This document shows positions 7,302-16,710 of a DNA stretch of 64,000 nt, one piece after another. The notes below the pieces were generated by a model, which searched no databases, was not told the DNA's origin, and worked only from the letters and a program-made list of their open reading frames with translations. The DNA lies in assembly GCF_021389975.1 (NCBI RefSeq), contig NZ_CP089981.1:5419501-5483500 (forward strand), written 5' to 3'. The DNA is from Fulvivirga ulvae. Lineage in GTDB: Bacteria; Bacteroidota; Bacteroidia; Cytophagales; Cyclobacteriaceae. How positions within the stretch are numbered: position 1 is the stretch's first letter; the number at the start of each line of letters is the position of its first letter. A program made the translations under genes and the position numbers.

Positions 7302-9206
7302 TTAGTTTTCAATGATCAGCTTTTGGCTCATTACTTTATCAGCAGTAAAAACCTTAATAATATAAAGCGAATTAGACATCAGTGTAACTGGAATATCAGT
7401 AACAGGAGATTTTTCACTATTACACTTATAATCTATCACCTGACGGCCTGCAGCATCAAAAACAGTGACATTTACAGGCTTAACATGACCATGATTTACC
7501 AAAAGGTGCTTTCCTGCATATGTAGTACTCATTGCATGCTCATCATCTGTACCCGCAGTACGTGCAAGTGAGGAGCCTCCGCCCCAGATGTCTCCCACCC
7601 ACTCCGGATGATCTACAAATGGATTCCTGTTGCCCTGATGAGTGTAGGCTGCTTCATTTCTGCTTACTTCCTTTGCGCTTACCGGGTCTGCATTGTGCCA
7701 CGCCATCAACATGTTAAGTGCCCAGTCTTCAAATACTTTATTGCCTGAACCATCCAGAACAGCGTCACCATAAGAGCTATTGTTTTCCCATGAACCTATT
7801 ACATTCTCATAACGTGTAGCCATATAAAACGCTGCTCTTGCAAAATCTCCTTTAAACTCATCTATAGGTTCGAAAACGGTACCGTTGTATCCTAAGCCTG
7901 CAGCTGAACTGCCTAATTTACTTCCATTAGAAGAGGTATAACTTGCAGAGCCGACTTCACCATACGGATAGCTGCTGCGTTTACCGTTCACGTAGCCATC
8001 AGTGGCAAAAATATGATGTACATCTGAATTCATGGGCTCAACAGCACCTCCAAACCAACTTCTAGGAAAGGAGTGCTCTCTGTTATAGCAATCACCCTCT
8101 CCTGAATATGTGCCGCATTGGTCATTTGACTTCGTAAAATTATAAGGGTCATTGCCATTTGGATTTTCGGAATACATGTCGAGAATGGTACCATCATGCT
8201 CATAGCTCTGGTCCAGTTCACTGGAATTATAGAATGTCCACAGAGCACTATACCCCTGAGCAGTATGCCCCTTTATAATATTATAAAGAGCTGTTTTTAA
8301 CGTATATCCTGTAAGGCCTGATGCACTGTTATAGTAGTCTCCGGTATCACCGCCACCATCTCCCGGATCAGTTGAGCCAATAGTGAAGGGCACTGTCTCT
8401 GACGAACCAAACGACCCGCCGGAGCCTAATGTAGTTCCTGCTGATTCAACTGTATAGTATCCATTACCATAGGCACAGCAGATACCATCGCCGTAAGAAT
8501 CATAAATGGTGAAAGTATAATCCCCGGCCTCAAGGCAAAAGGTTCCGGTATATGTAGTGTTATTGCTGTAATTATTTCCTGAATGCAGGGTAGTTCCACT
8601 GCTATTTTTAATCGCCCAGCTTGTTTCGCTGGCATAGTTGTCGGTTTTTAAGGTAACTGATACATCAGTACAACCACCTGTACCGCCACCGCCAGAACCA
8701 CCTCCTGAAGCTGTGGTTGGCTCAAACAGGTCAGCATAAACTATTTCAGAGCCATCAAACCCGGATACATCATAAAACCTCAAACCTACCTCTATGCTAG
8801 AAGATGAAGGTGTGTAGGAAAAGGATACCTGTTGCCACTGGTTTACAATTGAGGGGTCTGAGTAATTCTGATAACCATCAACGTACAACCTGGCTCTCAT
8901 ACCACCCTCTGTGTGGTATACCCATACAGAGAAAGTGTAGTTTTGCCCTGAGGTTACATTAATTGTTTGACGCAAGTCTGTGTCTCCCTGCGTGGAGGTA
9001 TTTACTGTAATACTGGCTGAGCTGCTGCCTTCTTTTTTAACAGAAGTACTTTCACTTAATGATATTCCATTATCAATAGTGGTCCAACTGTCTGGAGCAT
9101 TTCCTGTCCAGCTTTCAAAAGAACCATTAGCAACTTGAGAATAGGTAAAATGAACGGCAACAAGAGATAGGAACAGACATAATACTGTCCGGTAAAAATT
9201 TTTCAT
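7302..9206 (-). CDS. Secreted endonuclease I family nuclease with carbohydrate-binding-like domain and T9SS tail
   Basis: An exported 634-residue multidomain protein. The signal peptide ends FTYSQ (about residue 24). Residues 27-160 are a CBM4/9-like beta-sandwich (GSFESWTGNAPDSW). A Gly/Ser linker follows. Residues about 175-285 are a second sandwich with the GDYTFTIYDSYGDGICC motif found in many Bacteroidota exoproteins. Residues about 290-555 are the endonuclease I domain with CYNREHSFPRSW and SDVHHIFATDGYVNGKR, the His/Asn-rich catalytic region. The last ~70 residues look like a T9SS sorting domain. It likely degrades extracellular DNA for nutrients or biofilm remodelling. It is a single-gene unit. 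Confidence 0.92.
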   Translation of the reverse strand: MKNFYRTVLCLFLSLVAVHFTYSQVANGSFESWTGNAPDSWTTIDNGISLSESTSVKKEGSSSASITVNTSTQGDTDLRQTINVTSGQNYTFSVWVYHTEGGMRARLYVDGYQNYSDPSIVNQWQQVSFSYTPSSSSIEVGLRFYDVSGFDGSEIVYADLFEPTTASGGGSGGGGTGGCTDVSVTLKTDNYASETSWAIKNSSGTTLHSGNNYSNNTTYTGTFCLEAGDYTFTIYDSYGDGICCAYGNGYYTVESAGTTLGSGGSFGSSETVPFTIGSTDPGDGGGDTGDYYNSASGLTGYTLKTALYNIIKGHTAQGYSALWTFYNSSELDQSYEHDGTILDMYSENPNGNDPYNFTKSNDQCGTYSGEGDCYNREHSFPRSWFGGAVEPMNSDVHHIFATDGYVNGKRSSYPYGEVGSASYTSSNGSKLGSSAAGLGYNGTVFEPIDEFKGDFARAAFYMATRYENVIGSWENNSSYGDAVLDGSGNKVFEDWALNMLMAWHNADPVSAKEVSRNEAAYTHQGNRNPFVDHPEWVGDIWGGGSSLARTAGTDDEHAMSTTYAGKHLLVNHGHVKPVNVTVFDAAGRQVIDYKCNSEKSPVTDIPVTLMSNSLYIIKVFTADKVMSQKLIIEN

Positions 9207-9364
9207 CGGTTTAGGTTTTAGTTGAAACTCAATACAATATAAAAAAATTATTCTGAGTTAAAATTAAAAGACAGCATTAAGGATATGTGAAGATATTGTG
9301 ACTGGAAAGTGGTTCCTGAGCATTTCCAGTTTCTGGATGTTTGTTATTTAGTAAGTGCAAAAGG

Positions 9365-10555
9365 CTATGCCATCCGGGTAAGCACAGATGCGCAGTTGGA
9401 GGTTCCTGATCCTCCGATGTTCATAACCAACCCGCATTCTGCATCAGGCACTTTCAGTCCAAAGGGCTGACTGGTCAATTGTTTATAAATGTAAGCGTGC
9501 ATAGATACTCCCGTGGCACCTATAGGATGGCCCTTGGCTTTCAACCCACCTGATGCATTGACGACACATTCACCTCCGGGAAACACGGTTTTACTTTCAA
9601 TAGCCTCAAATTCCCGCCCTGGCTTGGTTAATCCCAGGGCACTATATAAAAGCATTTCTGTAATGGTGAAACAATCATGCACTTCTGCCAGCTGTATATT
9701 CTTTATTGTTATACCTGCCTGCTCCAATGCATTTTTAACCGCAAAGGACGCTCCTTCGAGAAACGAGTCCGATTTGTTTACGCCAAACGTATCCAGGTAA
9801 TCACTGGCATTATAAAACCCTCTTAAAGCTACACTCGCCCCCTCCGATGATTCTCCTTCTGCCTCCAAAACAAGTGCTGCCGAACCATCGGATATGAGAG
9901 AGCAATCGTGCAACCTCAGAGGAGTATTGACCATCGGATTCTTTTCATCGGGTAGGGACATGATTTCTTCGGCAGTTCTGGCTTTTTGTAAATGCGCCAA
10001 TGGGTTTTGAGCGGCATTTGTGTAGTTTTTGGAGCCGATTTCTGCCAACCATGGTCTTAGCTGTTCCTCAGTATAACTATATTTCTTCATCCATCCATTA
10101 GCCAACTGCGCAAACATACATGGGGCAGTTACGTCCTTTGAGCCTTCCTCAGGCCAAAAAGTGGCCAAAGCCAGTGCACGTGTTACACCTTTCGTATCCA
10201 GCGCCGTCATTTTTTCAAGTCCAACGACCAGGGCACGTTTTATCATGCCTGATTTGATGGCCATGGCTGCCATATGCACTGCTGAAGAACCTGAAGCGCA
10301 TGCATTTTCAGTACGGTACATCGGTTTGTGGCGCAAGCCCGGCATAGCATTTACGCCAAACGATGCAATATTCTCCTGGTTATTAAAGCTACCTCCGCTA
10401 AAGTTACCAACAAAAACAGCATCAATATCTTCCACACTACGCCGGGCATCTTCCAAAGCACCCGCTATAGCCTTTTGGTACAAGCTGTAAAGAGACTCTT
10501 CTTCAAGTTTTCCGAACCTGGAATTGTAGGCACCGATGATGTTTACTCCTCTCAT
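9365..10555 (-). CDS. Thiolase-family acyl-CoA acetyltransferase
   Basis: A 396-residue thiolase fold protein. Catalytic nucleophile Cys86 lies in ENACASGSS; the second catalytic region EVHDCFTITE and His343 in AKGHPIGATG are intact. The C-terminal motif reads NIGGSGTSNCASVL, where classical biosynthetic thiolases have Cys-x-GGG. This makes it closer to SCP-x-like or archaeal-type thiolases than to PhaA. The reaction would be acyl-CoA plus CoA to acetyl-CoA and shortened acyl-CoA, or the reverse. No DUF35/OB-fold partner gene is adjacent. Downstream position after the TVP38 gene on the same strand (101-nt gap) does not reveal a pathway. Confidence 0.88.
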   Translation of the reverse strand: MRGVNIIGAYNSRFGKLEEESLYSLYQKAIAGALEDARRSVEDIDAVFVGNFSGGSFNNQENIASFGVNAMPGLRHKPMYRTENACASGSSAVHMAAMAIKSGMIKRALVVGLEKMTALDTKGVTRALALATFWPEEGSKDVTAPCMFAQLANGWMKKYSYTEEQLRPWLAEIGSKNYTNAAQNPLAHLQKARTAEEIMSLPDEKNPMVNTPLRLHDCSLISDGSAALVLEAEGESSEGASVALRGFYNASDYLDTFGVNKSDSFLEGASFAVKNALEQAGITIKNIQLAEVHDCFTITEMLLYSALGLTKPGREFEAIESKTVFPGGECVVNASGGLKAKGHPIGATGVSMHAYIYKQLTSQPFGLKVPDAECGLVMNIGGSGTSNCASVLTRMA

Positions 10556-10656
10556 AGCGTATGGGTTTATTTCAAATATAAACTAACCATGTCCGACCTG
10601 AAAGAAGATGTAAACTTTAATTCTTTAACAATCAGAATAAGCCTGCAACGTGCGGT

Positions 10657-11370
10657 TTATGACTTGTTTTTCTGGCGCCGTTTATCCCACCATACATATA
10701 ATACAAAAAGGACAATACTTGCAACTGAGCCCCAAAGCAATCCGCTTCTCAGACGCTTGCTATTTTCTCCAAGATAGGCAATAAATACAGTCAGTGGTGT
10801 TATGCCAAGTAAGGTGGCTCCTATAAATCTCCAGTATCCCATTCTTAATATGCCTCCGACAAAGCTTATGGCATCATTGGAGAGAAAAGGTGAAATGCGT
10901 GTGACAACCACTGCCCAAAATCCGTAATCTTTAATGAAAGACTCAATTTTTTTCTCGGATTTTCCTCCAAGCAGCTTCTTAACTACAGGCGGCCCTAAAT
11001 ATGCTCCGATCAGATAGCCAGTGGTAGATGCACAAAAAACAGCCACCAATATGATAAGGCTACCCCAAAGCGGGCCGTAGGCCAGCACTGAAACTACCAT
11101 TAGAAGTGGTGTGGGTATAACGAGTAAGAACATTTGTAAGATCATGGAAAGTACTATAGCCACAGGCCCGAAAATGCCAAATTGATCTACCCAATTTTTG
11201 ATACGTGATTCGTTATCGCTGGTAAGTACCTGCCAGGTATTATTAAGGAAATCCTGAAAGTCAGGGATCAAAAAATAGCTTAGTACCAAGGCCGCAAGAA
11301 TAGCTATAGATACATATAATGGTGCTTTACTCTGCTTAACCGATGTAGTATCCGCTACGGAATCTGCCAT
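10657..11370 (-). CDS. TVP38/TMEM64 (DedA-like, SNARE-associated) membrane protein
   Basis: An inner-membrane protein of 237 residues with about six hydrophobic segments. The central region has the family features: PTPLLMVVSVLAYGPLWGS with helix-breaking Pro/Gly, then TGYLIGAYLG, and VVVTRISPFLSNDAISFVGG, the conserved Arg plus Pro-Phe re-entrant loop. The family is related to DedA proteins, some of which are lipid flippases, but this member has no assigned substrate. The basic C-terminus (WWDKRRQKNKS) suits the cytoplasmic side. It is a lone gene, divergent from the release-factor-like gene at 11554. Confidence 0.85.
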   Translation of the reverse strand: MADSVADTTSVKQSKAPLYVSIAILAALVLSYFLIPDFQDFLNNTWQVLTSDNESRIKNWVDQFGIFGPVAIVLSMILQMFLLVIPTPLLMVVSVLAYGPLWGSLIILVAVFCASTTGYLIGAYLGPPVVKKLLGGKSEKKIESFIKDYGFWAVVVTRISPFLSNDAISFVGGILRMGYWRFIGATLLGITPLTVFIAYLGENSKRLRSGLLWGSVASIVLFVLYVWWDKRRQKNKS

Positions 11371-11553
11371 AGATGCTGCTATTCAATAATTTTGTGCTTT
11401 TATCAACTAACTAACCTTAAATCACGCCTCTTGTTTAAGACAAAGATTTTTTTGTTTTAAGGTTTTCTGAAATCCGAGAGGTAATACTAAACCATGCCCA
11501 CCACAAATTTTATATCTTCTTATGGGAAACATTGATACATTTGCTAACTAACC

Positions 11554-12240
11554 ATGAACCAGCTTTTAACCCGGCACGAAACCTTTAATCTGATCAGGCG
11601 ACTGAAAGCCTCGGGTCTTTCCTGGCTATATGATCCGGAGAAACACCGGATAACTATTGACACTGACGCAACCGTTGAGGAGAATATCAGGATCCGGCTT
11701 CCGGTAAATTTCCCTCATATTGATCATGAAAAAGACCAGGATGAAGACGAAGAAAGTATTGGGTACATAATTATACTCATACAAGCCGGCAAGGCCGCCG
11801 TAGGGTATTTTGATGACGATATTATAGTTGATCACAAGGTGTTTAAATCCTATATGGTAAGAAAAAAACAGGGAAAGAGTCAGGTCAAATATCTAAAATC
11901 CAAGGGAAAATCCCGGGCAGGATCACGTGTAAGACTTGCCAATACTATTCACTTTTTTGAAAGCATTAACGAAAGGCTCCAGGAGTATTTCGAGGATTAT
12001 GAAATTAACAGAATAGGTTTAAGCTGTTCAAAAACTTTACTCCCATACCTGTTTAGCTCAAAGGTCAGCTGCCCCTTTGACAAGAAGGATGAACGCCTGT
12101 TTAAAATCCCCAGGCATATTCATACACCAGGTTATGACATTTTAATTGATACGCAGGAATGGCTGCTTCAGGGCGAAATAAAGTATTCGGAACAGCTACA
12201 GCCGCTGGTGGACAGCCTCATTAACGGAAATGACAGTTGA
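11554..12240 (+). CDS. Probable bacterial VLRF1-type (Vms1/ANKZF1-like) peptidyl-tRNA release factor
   Basis: A 228-residue cytosolic protein. Residues about 70-125 read GYIIILIQAGKAAVGYFDDD, then HKVFKSYMVRKKQGKSQ. This matches the eRF1-like VLRF1 core of eukaryotic Vms1/ANKZF1, where a KQGGSQ-type loop carries the catalytic Gln that releases nascent chains from peptidyl-tRNA on stalled ribosomes. Here the loop is KQGKSQ (105-110) with Gln110. The later LANTIHFFESINERLQEYFEDYE and RIGLSCSKTLLPYLF segments fit the family's helix-strand pattern. Family membership is from recognition by eye; the ribosome-rescue role is inferred. Monocistronic. Confidence 0.6.
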   Translation: MNQLLTRHETFNLIRRLKASGLSWLYDPEKHRITIDTDATVEENIRIRLPVNFPHIDHEKDQDEDEESIGYIIILIQAGKAAVGYFDDDIIVDHKVFKSYMVRKKQGKSQVKYLKSKGKSRAGSRVRLANTIHFFESINERLQEYFEDYEINRIGLSCSKTLLPYLFSSKVSCPFDKKDERLFKIPRHIHTPGYDILIDTQEWLLQGEIKYSEQLQPLVDSLINGNDS

Positions 12241-12245
12241 ACAGC

Positions 12246-12295
12246 AAAATAACATAGGTTTTAGTTATACCGTCAACTCCAGTCAGGGAAGTTCA
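12246..12295. repeat. Dispersed ~50-bp repeat, copy A (convergent gap)
   Basis: A stretch with core TCAACTCCAGTCAGGGAAG recurs at 48896-48947 in the same orientation, with about 5 mismatches and 3 gap positions over ~53 nt. Both copies begin within 10 nt of a rightward gene's stop and lie in gaps between convergent genes. No clear hairpin explains the similarity. Confidence 0.55.
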
Positions 12296-12396
12296 AATTC
12301 CCAATTACAGTACACTATACTGAATTTAGAAGAGCATCCGGGCACCGTAAGCCCCCTAGCCTTCCGGCACCGCAGATGGCTCTTTCTTATCAATTA

Positions 12397-13515
12397 CTAT
12401 TCATTAGCATTGAAAATATCTTCGGGTTTATTCTTTTTATGAAACCTGTAAACCACACCTACATTGATCAGATAATCGGCAAAAGCCGCATCACCGTGCC
12501 GGGGTTCTCCGGTTTCCCGCTCACTTTTTTTATCCAGATAGCTTTGAGTACGGTTTCTTTCTATAGCCACCGGTACGCTGGCGTTAAATAGAAAATTTCT
12601 TACCTGGTAATTTATTCCGGGCTCTACTGAAATGGCGTATCCGGGTCTTCTGTAGGCATCACTACTCCCTATCAGGTCGTATACGGGTACACATTCCATA
12701 CGGCCACCAAAAGAAAATCCAAGCCCATTCAATGGTGTGGCGTATAACATAGCCAATCGTGCAGCATATTGGTCAGGTGCAGCATACGGGTCGGCTCCCT
12801 CTCTTCTTCTGGTGCCATTATGCTGTTTGGGGTTAATCAGGTAATAGAAATTTCCATTAAGTACAAACTTAGGGCTCAATTGGTAAAAGCCTTGCGTTTC
12901 CAGGGTGATGCCAAGTCCCCCATCTCCGGGCTGAATGGATTGATCTACAGGCCGTGTAACCGTTTCTCCATCTGAGCCGGCATTGTAGAACTTTCCTTCT
13001 GCATCGTAGTCACCAGTTGGTAATTTCAGGCCCAGGGCGAGAGAGATATTAGTCGCTGGATGCTTTTCCGGATCCAAAAACCAATACCCGGTAGCAATAC
13101 GGATATCAGCAAGTCCCTTTGCGTAAGTCTTGTGTCTTTCGCCAAGGCTATTGCCTCCGTGCTCATACATCGAGGAGCGCTCGTGATATACAAACGGTAC
13201 AGTAAGTGATGCATAAAACCTGTCAGCAAATGCATAGGTATAGGAAAAATCTGCAAAATACGAATCATTGATAACCTCGGTTCCAAGCTCTACCCGTTCC
13301 TTTTCCTCTTCTTTTCCTCTGAAATGTCTGAAGGATTGAAAGTATCGGAAATTTACGCCTGCCACAGATTCACCGGGCATCAAAATAGCTCCGTTTCCCA
13401 CCCCGGTGCCACAACCGGAAAATGAACGAATAGCCACACAGCCTTGGGCATATAGATCATCCCAGGCATATAGGCTCAACAAGAATATTGTAAGGGTTAG
13501 AATAAGTTTTTTCAT
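12397..13515 (-). CDS. Outer-membrane beta-barrel protein (putative transporter)
   Basis: The start is placed at the ATG at 13515 (MKKLILTLTIFLLSLYAW), which gives a proper signal peptide ending LYAQ; an earlier in-frame ATG at 13590 would add 25 residues before it. The mature part has alternating hydrophobic/aromatic strands (FADFSYTYAFADRFYASLTVPF, LALGLKLPTGDYD, NGNFYYLINPK) and ends in a strand VGVVYRFH typical of outer-membrane barrels. The N-terminal CVAIRSFSGCGTGVGNG stretch has two Cys. Related Bacteroidota proteins are annotated only as transporters. An inverted repeat 20 nt upstream suggests control by a dimeric repressor. Substrate unknown. Confidence 0.75.
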   Translation of the reverse strand: MKKLILTLTIFLLSLYAWDDLYAQGCVAIRSFSGCGTGVGNGAILMPGESVAGVNFRYFQSFRHFRGKEEEKERVELGTEVINDSYFADFSYTYAFADRFYASLTVPFVYHERSSMYEHGGNSLGERHKTYAKGLADIRIATGYWFLDPEKHPATNISLALGLKLPTGDYDAEGKFYNAGSDGETVTRPVDQSIQPGDGGLGITLETQGFYQLSPKFVLNGNFYYLINPKQHNGTRRREGADPYAAPDQYAARLAMLYATPLNGLGFSFGGRMECVPVYDLIGSSDAYRRPGYAISVEPGINYQVRNFLFNASVPVAIERNRTQSYLDKKSERETGEPRHGDAAFADYLINVGVVYRFHKKNKPEDIFNANE

Positions 13516-13534
13516 GGTATGTAAATGTTTTGTC

Positions 13535-13571
13535 TGACCGACCAGATTGTATATTATAGTCAGGTCGGTCA
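13535..13571. promoter_or_regulatory. Spaced inverted repeat upstream of the barrel gene (possible operator)
   Basis: TGACCGACC and GGTCGGTCA form perfect 9-bp arms separated by 19 nt, ending 20 nt before the chosen ATG at 13515. The arm-to-arm spacing fits two half-sites on one DNA face better than a terminator, as no T-run follows. No regulator gene is adjacent. Confidence 0.5.
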
Positions 13572-13752
13572 AAATACTATAAGCAGACACATCAGGCCAT
13601 AAGCGAGATGTTATGCTTTTATTGATAGTTAGGTGTTAAATTGATTTTACAAAACAAGAAGAGGGATAAAAGGCCAATTAAACTATAGGGCAGCACGTTA
13701 AACCCAGGAATACTGGCAGTAAGCATGCTTTTTCAAAGTGTATAATTAGCCT

Positions 13753-14295
13753 TTAGCAAACTTTCGGGGGTGGTGAAGGTACCTTAATAAAATGAGTCAG
13801 CCAATTATCTGACCGGTCTCCAAACACACACGACCAGTCAATTCCACTGTGTGTCGTCAGGCTGAATGAAATCAGGAATATGAAGTCCTTGGACATGGAT
13901 TTCCATAATTCAACATTTCCGTTTTTGGAAACAGGAATACTTGTAAATGAAACTGCCCAGTCACGCAGGGCATCATGAAGCTCCGCCATTTTATTGTCAT
14001 TGACGTAAAGCAAATGCAAAGAATCCTGCGCATAACGATATTTTACAAACCGGTAAAACTTACCATCAATATGAATTGAGCCGGATGTCTCCTGATACTC
14101 CTGCTGGTCAGAGCTATAAGGTAATGAAAGTGGTGTAGATATCTTTTTGAGATCACCTGCTTTAAAATTAATACCGGATACTTTTTGTTGCCAGTCGCTT
14201 TCTATCTTGTACCACATGACCAGATAAACCCCATAATAACCAAGATGATAGGTTAGGAAAATGCTAAGAAATACCATGGAGAAAAATCTCTTCAT
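13753..14295 (-). CDS. Hypothetical membrane-anchored or exported protein
   Basis: The best start is the ATG at 14295 (MKRFFSMVFLSIFLTYHLGYY); an upstream in-frame ATG adds 14 unlikely residues. The protein is 180 residues with one N-terminal hydrophobic segment, then a mixed alpha/beta domain (INFKAGDLKKISTPLSLPY, GSIHIDGKFYRFVKYRYAQDSL, KMAELHDALRDW). The C-terminus is Pro-rich with a terminal Cys (PSPPPKVC). I do not recognise the family. It lies between the barrel gene and adenine deaminase, all leftward, with no tight spacing. Confidence 0.55.
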   Translation of the reverse strand: MKRFFSMVFLSIFLTYHLGYYGVYLVMWYKIESDWQQKVSGINFKAGDLKKISTPLSLPYSSDQQEYQETSGSIHIDGKFYRFVKYRYAQDSLHLLYVNDNKMAELHDALRDWAVSFTSIPVSKNGNVELWKSMSKDFIFLISFSLTTHSGIDWSCVFGDRSDNWLTHFIKVPSPPPKVC

Positions 14296-14380
14296 GCACT
14301 CACGAATAAGGTACATATTAGAGATAAATCCTGACATTTAAAAGAGGATGACCACTTTTCTGGCCAGTCAGCCAGTTGAT

Positions 14381-16003
14381 CTATGGTTTAAATACATCGG
14401 TAAATTCAAACCGATTGCCTTCAAAAAGTCCTTTGTCACTAAGCTTAAGGGATGGGATTACCAGCAAAGCCATAAATGACAGGGTCATAAAAGGTGAGTT
14501 AAGCCTGCTGCCCAGTTTTTTAGCCATCTTATCTATGGCTTTATACTGTTTTGCCACTTCGTATCCATCTTCCGGTGACATGATCCCGGCAACAGGCAGC
14601 TTTACAACCATACTTTTATTGTCACCTACGGCAGATACTCCACCCCTGGCCTCGATGATCATGTTCACAGCTATCGCTATGGATTCGTCGTCAACACCAA
14701 CGGCTATGATGTTGTGAGAATCGTGCCCAACGGATGAGGCAATAGCGCCTTTTTTCAGGCCAAAGTTTTTAATAAAAGCTATCGCCGGAGCTGCATTTTC
14801 GTAGCGATTGACTACGGTAATCTTTAATATGTCATGCTCAGTATCAGATACAGCAAACCCATTCTCAGCTTTAAGGTTTAAGGATAACTCATTGGTAATC
14901 AGCTGTCCATCCATAGCTTCGATCACTCTTATTTCCTTTCCTTTAGCTTTTAGGGCAAAGTCCGATGTTTTCTTGAGCTTTGTATTGAAATTATTGACTA
15001 TCCTGTTTTCTACACTGGAAATTTTGGTAATCCCGTTTTCTGCCACCAGTTGGCCGTTGATAAAGGTTTTCAGTACTTTAAAATCACTGGTATTATTTAC
15101 AACTATAAAATCGGCCGGGTCTCCCACTTTTAGCTTGCCGACTTGCATGCCATAGTGGTCTATAGGATTAATACAAGCTGCTTTTAAGACTTTATACAGG
15201 TCAATCCCTTTGGTAAGTGCACGCTTTACAAGCAAGTTGATATGCCCTTCTTCAAGATTGTCAGGGTGCTTATCATCCGAGCAGAACATCATCTGCTCCC
15301 AATGATCGTTCATGAGATCTATCAGAGCTTCAAAATTCTTTGCGGCACTCCCCTCTCGAATGATAATCTTCATGCCATACTTTAACTTATCCAGGGCTTC
15401 TTCGGCAGTAAAGCACTCATGGTCTGTACTTATGCCTGCCGCAATATACTGTTTGGCTTGTTCGCCTTTGAGACCCGGAGCATGGCCATCCACTACTTTA
15501 CCGTATTTTTTGGCCAGTGCTATTTTTGACTTTACCAGGGGGTCATTATTCAGAACTCCCGGCCAGTTCATCATTTCTGCCAGGTATATTACTTCTTCTT
15601 TTTTCAGTAATTCTTCAACACCCTCCACATCAATTTCAGCCCCCGCCGTCTCAAAAGGTGTGGCAGGGACACAGCTTGGTGCACCAAAATAAAACTTGAA
15701 GGGCACCTGCTTACCATTATCAATCATATAGTTGACACCATCCACACCCAAAACATTACCTATTTCATGCGGATCTGATATGGTGGCAACCGTACCATGC
15801 ACTACCGCCATGCGAGCAAACTCAGAAGGTACTACCATAGAACTCTCAACATGCACGTGGGCATCAATAAACCCCGGAAGCAGATATTGATCATCAACAT
15901 TATCCTTTTCATGGATAGCCGTAATGACTCCGTCTGAAATGACTACTTCTCCTTTAAAGATCTTTTGATTTTCTATATCTATGATGTGTCCTGATACCTG
16001 CAT
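14381..16003 (-). CDS. ade: Adenine deaminase
   Basis: Deaminates adenine to hypoxanthine in purine salvage. It is a 540-residue amidohydrolase-superfamily protein with the adenine deaminase signature. Metal ligands are His49 and His51 in DAHVHVESSM, then SDPHEIGN, the metal-binding DGHAPGLKG and STDHECFTAEEA stretches, and CSDDKHPDNL carrying the catalytic Asp. The C-terminal domain has ASSVGHDSHNIIAVGVDD, also diagnostic. Length matches the bacterial family (540-600). Neighbours give no purine context, so it is probably a stand-alone salvage gene. Confidence 0.95.
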   Translation of the reverse strand: MQVSGHIIDIENQKIFKGEVVISDGVITAIHEKDNVDDQYLLPGFIDAHVHVESSMVVPSEFARMAVVHGTVATISDPHEIGNVLGVDGVNYMIDNGKQVPFKFYFGAPSCVPATPFETAGAEIDVEGVEELLKKEEVIYLAEMMNWPGVLNNDPLVKSKIALAKKYGKVVDGHAPGLKGEQAKQYIAAGISTDHECFTAEEALDKLKYGMKIIIREGSAAKNFEALIDLMNDHWEQMMFCSDDKHPDNLEEGHINLLVKRALTKGIDLYKVLKAACINPIDHYGMQVGKLKVGDPADFIVVNNTSDFKVLKTFINGQLVAENGITKISSVENRIVNNFNTKLKKTSDFALKAKGKEIRVIEAMDGQLITNELSLNLKAENGFAVSDTEHDILKITVVNRYENAAPAIAFIKNFGLKKGAIASSVGHDSHNIIAVGVDDESIAIAVNMIIEARGGVSAVGDNKSMVVKLPVAGIMSPEDGYEVAKQYKAIDKMAKKLGSRLNSPFMTLSFMALLVIPSLKLSDKGLFEGNRFEFTDVFKP

Positions 16004-16219
16004 ATTTTTATTTGATATTTTAGTATTGATTACTGATAATCAATCAGTTTGCTCTGCCCTTTCATACCCTTGGCTACAAAGGGCCTGTCAACATGAACCA
16101 GAGCTTTAAGGTATTCTTAAATTCCTGATTCAAGTATAACAATAACTCCCCAATTCACATGAGCAATCAGAGAGTTTTAGTACTAAATAAATACTATGGA
16201 TCAGTTAAGCTAAATCTAC

Positions 16220-16579
16220 TTAGTCTGGGTTCCGGAAAAGTGAAGTTAGTGAAAAAGAAGGCATGATACGTTCACAAACATATGTACCATGGGCAGCGTA
16301 AGGATGACAAACCAGAATATGCCTGACGGGAGTGGCATCACTTTCCCCACTACTGCCATTATTCTCCCCATTATTCAACAATACCAGTGGTTGCAGTTTT
16401 TCATTCCCTTTTACAATTACCTGCAACCGTCCACCCGGTTCCACTTCCATTGTTTTGTTAGTGGTTAAGGTTCTTTTATTCTCCAGTCTGGCGGTATTCT
16501 CTTCACCATACCGGTCCGCCGCAAAAAAGAATAATACAAATGGTGTTAGAAACAGTCCCTTCCTTATCAATTTAATCAT
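16220..16579 (-). CDS. Small exported hypothetical protein
   Basis: A 119-residue frame with a basic start and hydrophobic segment (MIKLIRKGLFLTPFVLFFFAA) that could be an uncleaved anchor or signal peptide. A hydrophilic middle (NKTMEVEPGGRLQVIVKGNEKLQ, then Gly/Asn/Ser-rich) follows, and two Cys lie near the end. No domain recognised. It is isolated, with 130 nt to the next gene on the left. The composition is acceptable for a real gene, but no homologue is known to me. Confidence 0.45.
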   Translation of the reverse strand: MIKLIRKGLFLTPFVLFFFAADRYGEENTARLENKRTLTTNKTMEVEPGGRLQVIVKGNEKLQPLVLLNNGENNGSSGESDATPVRHILVCHPYAAHGTYVCERIMPSFSLTSLFRNPD

Positions 16580-16710
16580 GCTATCTTCACGTTAATTTTC
16601 AGCTTGTCTGATGATCATGTCATCAATTGCCAATCAATAACTATGCAAAAATATTAGCACGTCAATATTTAATACAGAAACAACCACTTTAGCACAGATA
16701 CCAGAGCAGT

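Noticed and set aside
12230..12442. 70-codon frame overlapping the release-factor stop and the repeat copy A
   Set aside because: It overlaps the end of the preceding gene and runs into the opposite-strand barrel gene, has no homology seen, and its middle is repeat DNA.
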